Both the position numbers and the translations under genes were made by a program. Below are positions 44,055 to 54,449 of a stretch of DNA of 64,000 nt, in pieces. The notes below the pieces were generated by a model. The model was not told the origin of the DNA, did not search any database, and saw only the letters and a program-made list of their open reading frames with translations. The stretch covers positions 372,001-436,000 of the forward strand of contig CAWJJO010000012.1 of NCBI GenBank assembly GCA_963843285.1, given 5' to 3'. Within the stretch, counting starts at the first letter, position 1, and every line of letters starts with the position of its first letter. Source of the DNA: CAZDDB01 sp963843285 (GTDB lineage: Bacteria; Acidobacteriota; HRBIN11; JAKEFK01).

Positions 44055-45635
44055 ATGAAAATAGCGGCAATTGATATTGGAACCAACTCGATCCACATGG
44101 TGATTGTGCGTGTGGAAGAGCATCGTATTTTTGAGATCATCGACCGTGAAAAGGAGATGGTCTTTCTTGGAAAAGGCAGTCTGTTGCGCGGACGTTTGAC
44201 TCAAGAAAACATCGAACGCGGTCTGGCGGCATTAAGAACATTGAAAGGGATCGCTGATTCCCATCGTGTGGATAGGATCATTGCAACCGCAACAAGCGCG
44301 GTGCGCGAAGCCTCGAACGGCAGAGAGTTCGTCGCGTTAGTAAAACGAGAAACCGGCATTCAGGTCCAGGTGTTGTCCGGCACTGAAGAAGCGCGCATGA
44401 TCACGCTTGCTGTTCGCGACGTGATTGACCTGAAAGACCGGCGCGCTCTGATCTGTGATATTGGCGGCGGCAGCATGGAGCTCATCGTTGCAGACGCGCG
44501 TCACATCTACTTTGCGGAAAGCATCAAAGCAGGAGTCATCCGGCTGACCGAGCGTTTCATGAAACACGACCCTCCCGGTTCCAAAGATATCAAGAAACTG
44601 CGCCGGTGGCTCAAGATCAGGCTGGAAAGGATGAGTCGAAAGATCCAGAACTTGAATCCTGAAATCGCCATCGGAACATCGGGTACCATTCTGGCGTTTG
44701 GTCAAATCATTCTTGCAAACCGGAAGAACGAAAAACAGGACAAGGAACGAATCTCGATTACTGAACTGGAAGAAATCAATGAGCAATTGATGGAAATGAC
44801 TCTGGAAGAAAGGATGAAATTCCCCGGTCTGGATAAGAAGCGCGCGGAACAGATTGTAGCCGGGGGCGTTTTGATCGAGATGATGATGGAAACCTGCAGG
44901 GTCAACGAATTGATGTTGTGTGACCGTGCCTTGCGGGAAGGTTTGATCGCCAACTATCTGATCAAAGAAATGCCGTCTGTTCCGGCAAGAATGCAGGCAC
45001 GCGAGCTGCGCAGCAAGAGCGTACTGAATTTGCTGAACCGGTGGGAAATCGATCGCAAGCATGCGGAGCATACTTCACGGATTGCACTCCATTTGTTTGA
45101 TGCGCTGGAAGCGATTCATGAGTATGGGGCGCGGGAACGAGAGCTATTGGAATATGCGGTTCTTTTGCACGATATCGGCCGTGTAATTTCCTATCCCGAA
45201 CATCACCTGCATGGGTGGTACATTGTCAAGAACTCGAATTTGATTGGATTTGAAGCGCCGGAGATCGATACACTCGCTGCCGTAGTCGCTTATCACAGAC
45301 GAAAGAAGCCGAAAAAGAAAGATCTGTTTATTCATCATCTGAATCGCCGTGATCGCCGCCTGGTCCGCTTCCTGAGCGGAATCCTGCGGATTGCAGACGC
45401 TCTCGACCGCCAGCATGATCAGCAAATCTCACGAATTGAAGCAACGCTTCGGGGAAAAGGCCATCTGGCGGTAACCTTGTTTTCCCAGGAACCGGCCGTT
45501 ATTCCGTTGCGAGCGGCCGCCCAAAAGTCGGGATTACTGCAAAAGTTTCTCCGTATCAAACAACTTGAATTCAGGGTGGATAAGGAATCCGGCCAGGTTG
45601 CAGCTGCGGCGAGTGTGAGAGCGAGCGCCGGTTAG
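44055..45635 (+). CDS. ppx: Ppx/GppA family exopolyphosphatase with HD domain (first copy)
   Basis: 526 residues. The actin-like Ppx/GppA part (1-300) opens with IAAIDIGTNSIHMVIVRVEE (phosphate loop), TSAVREASNGREF, the VLSGTEEARM segment and DIGGGSMELIV. The C-terminal part (about 320-510) is HD-like with LLHDIGRVISYPEHHLHGWY and YHRRKKPKK. It should remove terminal phosphates from polyphosphate or hydrolyse pppGpp. It starts 79 bases after sixA, is followed by a second ppx, and both precede ppk on the same strand. Confidence 0.93.
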   Translation: MKIAAIDIGTNSIHMVIVRVEEHRIFEIIDREKEMVFLGKGSLLRGRLTQENIERGLAALRTLKGIADSHRVDRIIATATSAVREASNGREFVALVKRETGIQVQVLSGTEEARMITLAVRDVIDLKDRRALICDIGGGSMELIVADARHIYFAESIKAGVIRLTERFMKHDPPGSKDIKKLRRWLKIRLERMSRKIQNLNPEIAIGTSGTILAFGQIILANRKNEKQDKERISITELEEINEQLMEMTLEERMKFPGLDKKRAEQIVAGGVLIEMMMETCRVNELMLCDRALREGLIANYLIKEMPSVPARMQARELRSKSVLNLLNRWEIDRKHAEHTSRIALHLFDALEAIHEYGARERELLEYAVLLHDIGRVISYPEHHLHGWYIVKNSNLIGFEAPEIDTLAAVVAYHRRKKPKKKDLFIHHLNRRDRRLVRFLSGILRIADALDRQHDQQISRIEATLRGKGHLAVTLFSQEPAVIPLRAAAQKSGLLQKFLRIKQLEFRVDKESGQVAAAASVRASAG

Positions 45636-45644
45636 AACCCGTTG

Positions 45645-45696
45645 GTAGTAGCGAATTCATTCGCTGGAGAGTAGCGACTGAAGTCGCTACTACAAA
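45645..45696. repeat. Repeat family B, GTAGCGAATTCATTCGCTAC type
   Basis: GTAGTAGCGAATTCATTCGC then TGG, followed by GTAGCGACTGAAGTCGCTAC then TAC. Two palindromes (TAGCGAATTCATTCGCT and GTAGCGACTGAAGTCGCTAC) lie between the two ppx genes. A second copy is at 49470-49555. Confidence 0.8.
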
Positions 45697-45700
45697 CGAT

Positions 45701-47270
45701 ATGCCTGAACAAACCGCAGCACCCCTTCTTGTTTCCGCCATCGATGTGGGATCGAGCTCCCATTCGGATGGACATTTCCGAGATCCATCCTGACGGATCG
45801 TTCCGGACCGTGGAAGGACTCAGCAAAGGAATCTCGCTTGGCAAGGACGCTTTTACAAGCGGTCAGTTAAGTGAAGAGACCATCCAGAGCGCCTGCCAGG
45901 CTCTGATCGATTTTCAGAACATGATGAAAACCTACGGCGTGGCTAAATATCGCGCCGTTGCAACCAGTGCTGTCCGTGAAGCCCGCAACTCGGATACATT
46001 CCTGGATCGCGCTTACATGCGCTCCGGAATTGAGATTGAGGTGATTGACGGATCAGAAGAAAATCGGCTGATGTATCTGGCCATCCACGATGCGATTCGC
46101 GGAGTCCTGGATCTGCAAACTCAAGACGCCTTGATTGTGGAAATCGGCGGAGGCAGTACTGACATCTCCTACTTAAAGGCGGGGGAGCTCGTTCACTCCG
46201 GCACTTTCGCTCTGGGAGCGGTACGTCTGCGTCAATCGCTGCTTGGCGTGAAAGGAGATCTCAAGAACCGGATTCGCATTCTGGACCGTCAGATTAAGAA
46301 TGTGATGGACGGCGTCGCAAACAATATTCCATTCGATCAGGTACAGGAGATCATTGCATTGGGAGGCGACATCCGATTCGCTGCCAGACAAATCCTGCAA
46401 GCGTCGGATCAGGAGAATCAATACCGAATCATCGGGAAGAAGGATTTCACGAAGTTTTGTACGGAAATCGTGAAATACGATACGGACGAGCTGGTCCGAC
46501 GTTACAATATTTCGTATCCGCAGGCGGAAACTCTGGTGCCTGCGCTGCTGGCGTATCGCAATCTTGCGGAACGAAGCAAAGCAGAACGAATCCATGTGCT
46601 GAGCGCTTCCATTCGCGCCGGAATTCTGCTGGATATGGTTCGGCGCGAATTGGGCACCGGGCTGGAACCCTTCGAACGCCAAATCGTCACTTCCGCTCGC
46701 GCCCTCGCTCGAAAATATCATTCCAATGGAAATCATATCGAACAGGTGAGCATCCTCGCGCTTTCCCTGTTCGACCAGATGCAAAAAGATCATGGTCTGG
46801 ATCGCCGAGATCGTCTCTTTCTCGAAGTAGCAGCCCTCCTTCATGACGTGGGAACGTTTATCAGCGACCGGGCGCATCACAAACACACGTACTACATTAT
46901 TTCCTCGTCAGAATTGTTTGGACTCTCTCAACGGGAATTGAATATCATCGCAAATATTGCAAGATACCATCGCAAATCGCCACCCACTTCCTCACACATT
47001 CCGTATACATCGCTGGACCGAGATTCACGAGTCACTGTCAGCAAACTAGCCGCGATCTTGCGGATTGCAGATGCGCTGGATGTCGATTACAGCAAAAAGG
47101 TCCGCAAACTGAAACTGAGCCAGGATGACGACACCGCCCGCTTCATTCTCGAAGCGGAAGCAGAAGGGGATCTCACAATCGAAACACTTTCGATGGAACG
47201 AAAGGCCGATCTCTTCCAATCGATTTATGGCAAACCGATTCTCCTGCGCCAGGTAGACAAGATTGAATGA
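45701..47270 (+). CDS. ppx: Ppx/GppA family exopolyphosphatase with HD domain (second copy, frameshifted)
   Basis: 522 residues after removing one base. From ATG 45701 the frame reads MPEQTAAPLLVSAIDVGSSS, then goes wrong; removing one C of CCC at 45759-45761 gives IRMDISEIHPDGSFRTVEGL and continues to the end. TSAVREARNSDTF, VIDGSEENRLM and EIGGGSTDISYL mark the actin-like domain, and LLHDVGTFISDRAHHKHTYY the HD domain. It differs substantially from the first copy, so this is an old paralogue, not a recent duplication. One copy may favour polyphosphate and the other guanosine pentaphosphate. Confidence 0.88.
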
Positions 47271-47275
47271 GGTTG

Positions 47276-47347
47276 AACCGCAAAGATCGCGAAGACCACA
47301 AAAAGGAGAAAATAATTACCTTTGCGCACTTTGCGGTCTTTGCGGTT
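47276..47347. repeat. Repeat family E, long inverted pair
   Basis: AACCGCAAAGATCGCGAAGA then CCACAAA faces TTTGCGCACTTTGCGGTCTT then TGCGGTT around an A-rich centre. An imperfect ~27-bp stem fills the gap between the second ppx and ppk and could reduce read-through. Confidence 0.75.
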
Positions 47348-47361
47348 AAAATCTGAATCTC

Positions 47362-49467
47362 ATGAAAGAAAAAACTGAGAATCCGGAATTGTTTTTCAAC
47401 CGCGAATTAAGCTGGTGTGAGTTCAATCATCGTGTACTGGAAGAGGCAATCGACAGTACAAATCCGTTGCTGGAACGTTTTCGATTTGCGGCGATTGTTG
47501 CTTCCAACCTCGACGAGTTTTTTATGGTGCGCATCGCCTCGCTCAAACAGGCGATCGCAGATGGAAACGAGATTCAGTGTCCGACAGGAAAACCGCCCTC
47601 TGAAATCCTTGCCGTCGTCTCGGCGCGTGTGCATCAAATGACTTCGCAGCTGTACGAAGAAATTGAACAGCATTTACTGCCTCAGGCTGCGGAACAGGGA
47701 ATCATTCTGCGCGCGATTGACTCTCTTTCAGAAGAACAGCTCAACTGGCTGGAAGAACGATTTGCGGATGAAATCTTTCCCGTTCTGACTCCAATGGCCG
47801 TCGATCCCAGCCATCCGTTTCCTGTGCTTTTGAATCTCAGTCTCAATCTGGGAGTGATTCTGGAATCCGAACCGGGTACCGACAAAACGCGGTTAGCGCT
47901 TGTGCCGATCCCTTCGGTGCTTTCACGTCTCTGGCGAATTCCTGAAAGCAAGACCGAATTTGTGTTGCTGGAAGAAATCATCCGTCATTTTCTACCGGGT
48001 CTGTTTGCAGGCCAAAAGATTCTGGAAACCGGTGTCTTCCGGGTCACACGCGATGCGGAATTGGAATTGGATGATGAAGGGTCCGCGGACCTGCTCGAGG
48101 TGCTGGAAGATGAATTGCGAAAACGCCGCACCAATCCATATGTGCGGTTTGAAGTGGAGAAGTCGGTTGGCAAAGAGTTCTTAAAAACTTTTCTAGATCA
48201 GCTCGTCGTCCGGAGTGAGGATGTGTATCAGGTTCCTTCCTTTATTGATCTTCGGTTTTTTATGACGCTGGCGGACCTTCCGGATTTTGACCGTTTACGA
48301 TTTAATCCATATCCGCCGCAAATCGCGGTAGAACTGGAGAAACCGGAGGACATCTGGTCCGTGATCCGAGAACGGGATATTGTGCTCCATCATCCCTACG
48401 AATCCTTTGAACCGGTCGTCCGTCTGGTCGCCGAGGCGGCAAAAGATCCCGATGTGCTTGCGATCAAACAAACGCTTTACCGGACCAGCGGAGATTCACC
48501 CATTATTGCAGCGCTCGCGCGCGCGGCCGATGCGGGAAAACAGGTGGCGGTTCTTGTAGAACTGATGGCGCGGTTCGATGAGGGACGCAACATCGAATGG
48601 GCCAAGAAATTGGAAGAAGCCGGCGCGCACGTCATCTATGGGCTGAGAGGATTGAAGACTCATGCCAAAATCCTGCTCATTGTGCGAAGAGAAAAAACAG
48701 GGATCCGCCGTTACGTCCATCTTGCAACAGGAAACTACAACGATCGCACAGCCCGGCTTTACACAGATATCGGGTTGATGACGTGCGAGGAAGACATCGG
48801 GACTGATGCTTCCGGTTTCTTCAATACAATTACGGGTTACAGCGATCCGCCTGAGTTTAAGAAACTCACGATGGCTCCGCTCGGATTGCGCGAGCGTTTT
48901 CTTCATTTGATTCACAGAGAAACACTCCGGGCACGATCCGGTCAGCCCGCGCTCATCCACGCAAAAATCAATTCACTCGTGGATTCCGAAATGATCCGGA
49001 ATCTCTACGATGCATGCCAGGCGGGTGTGATCATCAAACTCGTTGTGCGTGGAATCTGCTGCTTGCGTCCCGGAGTAAAGGGAGTCAGCGAAACGATTCA
49101 GGTAACCAGCATCGTAGATCGCTTTCTAGAACACAGCCGGCTCTTTTATTTTTCCAACGGCGGCGATGAAGAGTACTATTGCGCCAGTGCAGATTGGATG
49201 CCGCGAAATCTGGACCGCAGGGTGGAACTTCTTTTCCCCGTCACTTCCGAAGAAGGAAGAAAGAAAATCCGAACAACGTTTGACCTTCTATTTACGGACA
49301 ACGTAAAATCCCGTGTGCTGCAGCCGGACGGTTCCTACCGTTTTAAGAAAAGAAGGAAAAATGAAGAGCCCGTACGCGCACAGGAAGCTCTATACCAACT
49401 GGCGCTGGAAGAACGCCGGACGCCACGTCCACAGGTTTTCAAGCCAATAACGGGAGCGCCGTCATAG
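47362..49467 (+). CDS. ppk: Polyphosphate kinase Ppk1
   Basis: 701 residues, the standard length. N-terminal domain begins FFNRELSWCEFNHRVLEEAI with FRFAAIVASNLDEFFMVRIA. The catalytic part includes PYESFEPVVRLVAEAAKDPD, VAVLVELMARFDEGRNIEWA, GLKTHAKILLIVRRE with the autophosphorylated His (about 434) and YVHLATGNYNDRTARLYTDI with the second His (about 452). SADWMPRNLDRRVELLFPV marks the C2 domain. It makes polyphosphate reversibly from ATP. It ends the sixA-ppx-ppx-ppk series; the repeats between the genes suggest either one long message or several. Confidence 0.96.
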   Translation: MKEKTENPELFFNRELSWCEFNHRVLEEAIDSTNPLLERFRFAAIVASNLDEFFMVRIASLKQAIADGNEIQCPTGKPPSEILAVVSARVHQMTSQLYEEIEQHLLPQAAEQGIILRAIDSLSEEQLNWLEERFADEIFPVLTPMAVDPSHPFPVLLNLSLNLGVILESEPGTDKTRLALVPIPSVLSRLWRIPESKTEFVLLEEIIRHFLPGLFAGQKILETGVFRVTRDAELELDDEGSADLLEVLEDELRKRRTNPYVRFEVEKSVGKEFLKTFLDQLVVRSEDVYQVPSFIDLRFFMTLADLPDFDRLRFNPYPPQIAVELEKPEDIWSVIRERDIVLHHPYESFEPVVRLVAEAAKDPDVLAIKQTLYRTSGDSPIIAALARAADAGKQVAVLVELMARFDEGRNIEWAKKLEEAGAHVIYGLRGLKTHAKILLIVRREKTGIRRYVHLATGNYNDRTARLYTDIGLMTCEEDIGTDASGFFNTITGYSDPPEFKKLTMAPLGLRERFLHLIHRETLRARSGQPALIHAKINSLVDSEMIRNLYDACQAGVIIKLVVRGICCLRPGVKGVSETIQVTSIVDRFLEHSRLFYFSNGGDEEYYCASADWMPRNLDRRVELLFPVTSEEGRKKIRTTFDLLFTDNVKSRVLQPDGSYRFKKRRKNEEPVRAQEALYQLALEERRTPRPQVFKPITGAPS

Positions 49468-49469
49468 GT

Positions 49470-49555
49470 TCGTAGTGGCGAATTCGCTGCGGAGTTTGTA
49501 GTAGCGAATTCATTCGCTACGATGAAGATAGCGACTGAAGTCGCTACTACAAACC
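49470..49555. repeat. Repeat family B, second copy
   Basis: CGTAGTGGCGAATTCGCTGC, then GTAGTAGCGAATTCATTCGC and AGCGACTGAAGTCGCTACTA. Closely related to 45645-45696, with the additional first palindrome. It separates the convergent ppk and radical SAM genes. Confidence 0.8.
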
Positions 49556-49560
49556 GACTA

Positions 49561-51171
49561 CTAGACTACGTTTTCAACGCTTCCTGCAGGCACGGAGGCC
49601 CGCAACTCCACAGCCGGCTTGGGAAGTGGGAGCAGGTGTTCCCGTTTGGTCCAGCGACGGCTCCTGAAGAAAATTTCGTAAAACGAGCGGCGATTTTCCC
49701 AGAATAATTTGACCCACGATTTCCAATCCATTTGTGGAAAAAACACGCCGCGAAAACAGAGGTTGGCGACAAAAATAATCAACCGTTCAAAAAACGGACG
49801 ATTCCTTGTTTTGAGCATCCGGTCATAAACCGCTTCCGGGCTATAGGCCATTCCCCACCCAGAGCGAATTTCCTGATTCAGTTCATCCCCGGTCATTTGT
49901 TTTGGCACGTACGCCGCAGAATACGGTCTGTAGTCCATCCAGTGATTTTCCCGGAGACGTCCTTCCTGGCGGAATTTTGCAAACTGTGGAGTGCCCGGCA
50001 ATGGAGTCAAAGGTGAGAACACAGGAATCGCGGAAGGGGGCCAGTGACGGACCACATCCCATGTTTTTTGAGCGACCCCTTTCGCATCGGAATCCATACC
50101 ATAGATAAACCCGGTGACAGGATAAATTCCTGATCCATCCAGGTATTTCAAGGTGCGCTCGTATGTGGCCGGTTTGTTGAAGGATTTGGAAACTTCTTTC
50201 AGTGAAGCTGGAAGCACGGACTCGAGCCCGATGTACACACCGATGCAACCCGAACCACGCATGAGATCGACCATCTCCTTCCCTTCGGCCGTCTCCGGAT
50301 CGAGTAGATTGGATGAAATCTGCGCCGCCCAGGGGACCGTTGCTTTTGCATCAATCATCGCCTGCATCAGCCGACGGGACCGATTCTTGTACTCCGGATC
50401 CACATGTCCGAACTTGTCATAAATAGCGAAGTTATCATCTACGAAAAAAATGAACGTACGTTTGAGCTTCTTGAGAAGGAGGATCTCCTCAACAACACTC
50501 TCTACGGTCCGGATTCGCACCTTGTCTCCAAAAAAATTCGTGACAGTGCAAAAGTCACAGCCGTAGGGACATCCGCGGCCTGTTTCCATCGGCGTCAAAT
50601 TAAAATCAAATTCGTTAAAGCCGCTGAGCCGGACAAGCGATTTCATTACTCCCGGGATCACGGTAAACTGCTTCAGATTGGCTTCTTCCCAGGGAATTCG
50701 TGGATAGTTTTTCAGGTCAGGCTTGGAAATAGCTCGATAACAGGGAAGAAGCCGGCCGCCTTCAAAATCCATCAACAACTGCGGCCAGATTTCATCCGCC
50801 TCACCAACGACAACACTATCGCAATGCTGCTGCGCTTCTTTAATGATTTCGTCAGGATCAGGTCTCAGGAAATTGCTGTCACTGCCGACATGAGGCCCAC
50901 CCATCACAACCGGAATACCAATCTGCCGGATTGCGTCCGCGGTGTCATAGGCGGTCCGGACGGTCCTTGTCATTGCACCGATTCCAACTAGATCGATCTT
51001 TTCCTTCTTAACTAAGTCGGCGACCTCGGAGGGAGAAAGCTTGTCAGCGTTTCCATCTACGATCTTGATCTCGTGCGGTTCCGGCGTTAAGGCTTTGAGC
51101 AGCCACGGCCAAAGAACCGGCATGTAGTTCTTCGTGATCCGGTTGTCAGGAATATAAAACAACAAACGCAT
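49561..51171 (-). CDS. B12-binding-domain radical SAM protein
   Basis: 536 residues. N-terminal cobalamin-binding-like region (about 1-140) with IDLVGIGAMTRTVRTAYDTA and VVMGGPHVG. The radical SAM domain has GRGCPYGCDFC at about 198-208, the CxxxCxxC iron-sulfur motif, and FFVDDNF and GVYIGLESV strands. The C-terminal region (about 390-510) contains WKSWVKLFWENRRSFYEIFF. Relatives include hopanoid-type and other methyltransferases or cyclases of the B12-radical SAM class; the substrate is unknown. The last ~15 residues (ELRASVPAGS...) are encoded by a repeat family A copy, so the tail is not native. Confidence 0.85.
   Translation of the reverse strand: MRLLFYIPDNRITKNYMPVLWPWLLKALTPEPHEIKIVDGNADKLSPSEVADLVKKEKIDLVGIGAMTRTVRTAYDTADAIRQIGIPVVMGGPHVGSDSNFLRPDPDEIIKEAQQHCDSVVVGEADEIWPQLLMDFEGGRLLPCYRAISKPDLKNYPRIPWEEANLKQFTVIPGVMKSLVRLSGFNEFDFNLTPMETGRGCPYGCDFCTVTNFFGDKVRIRTVESVVEEILLLKKLKRTFIFFVDDNFAIYDKFGHVDPEYKNRSRRLMQAMIDAKATVPWAAQISSNLLDPETAEGKEMVDLMRGSGCIGVYIGLESVLPASLKEVSKSFNKPATYERTLKYLDGSGIYPVTGFIYGMDSDAKGVAQKTWDVVRHWPPSAIPVFSPLTPLPGTPQFAKFRQEGRLRENHWMDYRPYSAAYVPKQMTGDELNQEIRSGWGMAYSPEAVYDRMLKTRNRPFFERLIIFVANLCFRGVFFPQMDWKSWVKLFWENRRSFYEIFFRSRRWTKREHLLPLPKPAVELRASVPAGSVENVV
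49586..49610. repeat. Repeat family A inside the end of the radical SAM gene
   Basis: GCAGGCACGGAGGCCCGCAA then CTCCA. Its reverse complement encodes ELRASVPAG, close to the end of the radical SAM protein. Confidence 0.75.
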
Positions 51172-51360
51172 TCGCCCCTCTCTTCTCTGTTAGGCAGAGC
51201 CACGAGACTATTGGACTTACAAATTAGGTTGAAACTTTTGCAACAGCAGGAGCATTTTGCTGGTGACAACTGGGGTAGCAGAATGTTATCGGGTCTGTCC
51301 CACCCGTCTCTTGCTCTGACAGAATAGCACTATTCCTGCTTCAGTTCCAGCGGAGGAATA

Positions 51361-51387
51361 AACCGCAAAGACCGTAAAGACCGCAAA
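51361..51387. repeat. Repeat family E, ACCGCAAAGACCG type
   Basis: ACCGCAAAGACCGTAAAGAC then CGCAAAA in the 283-base gap between the TonB receptor and radical SAM genes. The rest of that gap holds the TonB terminator and the start region of the radical SAM gene; no other gene is seen. Confidence 0.65.
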
Positions 51388-51405
51388 ACGGATTGAAGTT
51401 GATGA

Positions 51406-51441
51406 GAAAATGCCTCCGGGATTGTACAGAATCCCGGAGGC
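51406..51441 (-). terminator. Terminator of the TonB receptor gene
   Basis: TGCCTCCGGGATT (51410-51422) pairs with AATCCCGGAGGCA (51429-51441) around GTACAG. On the minus strand it is followed by TTTT, 14 bases after the receptor stop codon. Confidence 0.85.
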
Positions 51442-51454
51442 ATGAGGGTGTGAA

Positions 51455-54419
51455 CTAGAATTGATACCGTAGACCAAAACGGACGATACGCGGGCTGATA
51501 ACTTCCTGCGCTTCGCGGAACTGGAAGAGGTTGGCACGTCTTTCAATTCGCAACGCGGTGTTATCGTTAAACGCGTTGAAGATGTCCGCAGAAATGGAAA
51601 GCTTTCCGGCGTTGCCCATTGCGAATCCTTTGTCGATTCGAATATCCATGTACTTCAACGTCTCGAGTCTTTCCCCATCAAACGGTTGGAGCAACAGGTT
51701 GAACGCGCCATTGGTGTAGTTCTGGAAGGTTAACCGCTGAATGATGGGAACAACGTTTCCGTCAATCACCTTCAGATAACCCCCAACTGTCAAATCCCAG
51801 GGGAACTGATATGCCGTGCTGAGTTTGAAACTCCAGCGCGAACCGGTGAACACTCCGCCGGCGCCGCTACCGGTCGACTGTTCCGCCCACCAGGTATCGT
51901 TCGTAAAGCCAATGTTTGTTGGATCCTGAAAGGAGCCGCCGAACGTCAGACCATCGTCTTCGAAGTGGATCTTCTGATCTTTGAATTCGACGTTCGCGCG
52001 CAGCATCCAATCGTTGGACATTCTCTTGTTGAACACGAATTCGAATCCGCTGTAAGTGCGGTTCCGATTTTCCGTATTCAGCAAAGTAAATGCATCGATA
52101 ACGCTGGGAAGGTCACACAGATTTGTCGTAAACGACTCTCCGGATATCGGGTTGGTCACAGTCGTCGGAGCGCACGTGAAATTCGCGGCTGTAATTCCCG
52201 GTCTGTAGGTATCCTGGAGGTTGTTGTACTTACGATAGACGTAGTTGCCGCCGATCGACATGCTTTCACCAATCTGACGTTCCGCGCCGATGATGAACTC
52301 CGTGGTGTTTTCGCTGTTGAAATCAGGATCGATCACCCGGGTTGCCAGGTTGTTTGCCAGAGTCTGCTCCGGACCGGCCAGGCTGAATCCGCCGATGGTG
52401 CCGTAAATTCCGTAAACGGAATCCAGCAGTTCATCGCGCGTGACTGTACCGTCGCCGTTGGCATCATAATAGAAAACGTAAAGACCGGTGTAGTCAGCTC
52501 GTAATCCAAGCGGATTAATGAAATTGGCTGGGAACGGTCCAACGCTGTCATAGAACCGCGCATAGTTGCCACGCAGAACAGTCTTACCGTCACCCTGGAC
52601 GTCATAGGTGACTCCGAGTCGAGGCGAGACATTATTGAACGAAGGACCTTCCTGACCAGGGAAACTCAGTGCCGGTACCAGGTCGGGAGCAACTGCATTT
52701 GCCGGCGCAGAGGAAGCTTTCGCCTGCGTGTCCGAATGATCGAAACGCAGGCCCAGATTGAACGTCAGCTTGTTCATTCGCCAGGTGTCCCCTGCGTAGA
52801 AGCCGATAGTGTTGATATCAAACAACGCATTGACCAGATAACGAAGTTTGGCGAGCCCAAAACCGGCAGTAGAATTGTCCGGCAGACGACCATTGACGAG
52901 ATCGTACAGAATCACATCGCCGCCGTACTGAGAGCTAGTTGTAACGGATGCGTTCTTGTAGGCGAACCCGAACTTGAATTCATGATCACCGCCCCATTTG
53001 TTCTGTACAAAATAGTTGGTGTCTTCCGAGATGTTGTACTGTGGTCTGAGCGTGTGGTAGAAGCCGAGACCGTTTTGGAAAAAGAAATCGTGCATTGCCC
53101 AGGCGGAGAACTGGCTGCGCGTCAGACCCGACACCCGCTACTGGATCCAGGTTGAAAGCACCATCGATGTAGGCGAATTTCACATCCAGGAAGAGATTCG
53201 CGTTTGGAATCCAGGAATGTGACGCCTTATACATCTTTGTGGGTCCATGCTGGATGAATAGGGTCTCCGCAGCCTGCTGATTCGGCGCAAAAGCAAAGCG
53301 ACCATCGAAATCCTTGTTGCCATATAGGAACTGGAAACTACCTTCATTGGCGCTGTTGTAGGCAACATTTGCTTTCACGTTCACATCTTCCAGAATGATG
53401 TGCTGCGGAGCAAATCCTGCAATGGTCCCGTTGAAGGTCGGATTCCCCTGATCATGCAGGACGACTCCTGCAGTATGCGTCTGGATGTCCTGTTTGCGAT
53501 ATGCGCCCCAGACCCACGCACGATCTTTTACGATCGGTCCGCCGAGATCGCCACCGTATTCATAGATCTGATCCACCGCATTCGGAATCGCGAAATGCTG
53601 AGCCAGCAGTTCAGAGTCAATGTTGTTCCCTTGCAGGCTATCGTTATCAAAATAGCCTGAAGCCTGGCCGGACCAGGTATTTCCGCCGCGCTTGGTGATG
53701 AAGTTGATGACAACTCCACCAGTCGCAACGGCAGGATCCTGTCCGCCTGTAGTGACCTGAATTTCCTGGAATGAATCGAAATCATAATACGTTGGTGTCG
53801 CCCCGGCAGCTGCCGGATCGGTGATATCCACGCCATCATACGACCAGCCGTTCTGTGTAAACGAACCGCCGCGGGCAGTGTAAATCGACTGCTGCCCGGA
53901 CTGGCTTCCGCCTACGTTAACACGGTCTACATCGATTCCAGGAGTCTGATCCAGAATGACCCATGGATCGCGGCCCGAGGGAACGTTCTGCAAATACTCT
54001 TGCGAGTAGTTGGAAGATGTATTGGTTTTCTTTGTATCCACAACCGGCGGCTCACCTGAGACCACCACAACTTCTTCTTTGGTCTGTCTCATGGAGACAT
54101 CCAGCTGCAAATTGCTTCCGGCGCCCACCTGTACATCCTCCTGGCGGATTTCAGTGAATCCGGCCAGTGTGAATGTGACGGAATACGTTCCGGAAACGAG
54201 ACCTGCAAATCGGTACGAGCCTCCGGGTCCGGTTGTTGCGGTTCGCGGCGACATTCCGCCGGCCTCCAGCGTAACCGTGACTCCGGGTAACGGGCCACCT
54301 TTATCATCTACAGCCTTGCCGAAGATGGAGCCCGTATTGAAAGTACTTTGCGCGAACACGGAACCGGCAGTAAATGCTGCTGCCAGAACCAGGATCGCAA
54401 TCAGTTTTCGGTTCTTCAT
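51455..54419 (-). CDS. Oar-like TonB-dependent receptor, one frameshift
   Basis: 987 residues after removing one base; start at ATG 54417-54419 behind GGAGGAG. Signal peptide LIAILVLAAAFTAGSVFAQ, then a carboxypeptidase-regulatory-like domain (about 30-110, GKAVDDKGGPLPGVTVTLEA), a plug domain (about 125-250, TPGIDVDRVNVGGSQ) and a large beta barrel ending RIVRFGLRYQF at the C-terminus. The frame breaks near 53127-53136, where one extra G within GGG runs separates ...FNLDPVA from SGLTRSQFSAW. Such receptors import siderophore- or glycan-like ligands in Acidobacteriota and Bacteroidota. The ligand here is unknown. Confidence 0.88.
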
Positions 54420-54449
54420 GCATTCTCCTCCAAAAGTGTTTGGAATCAT

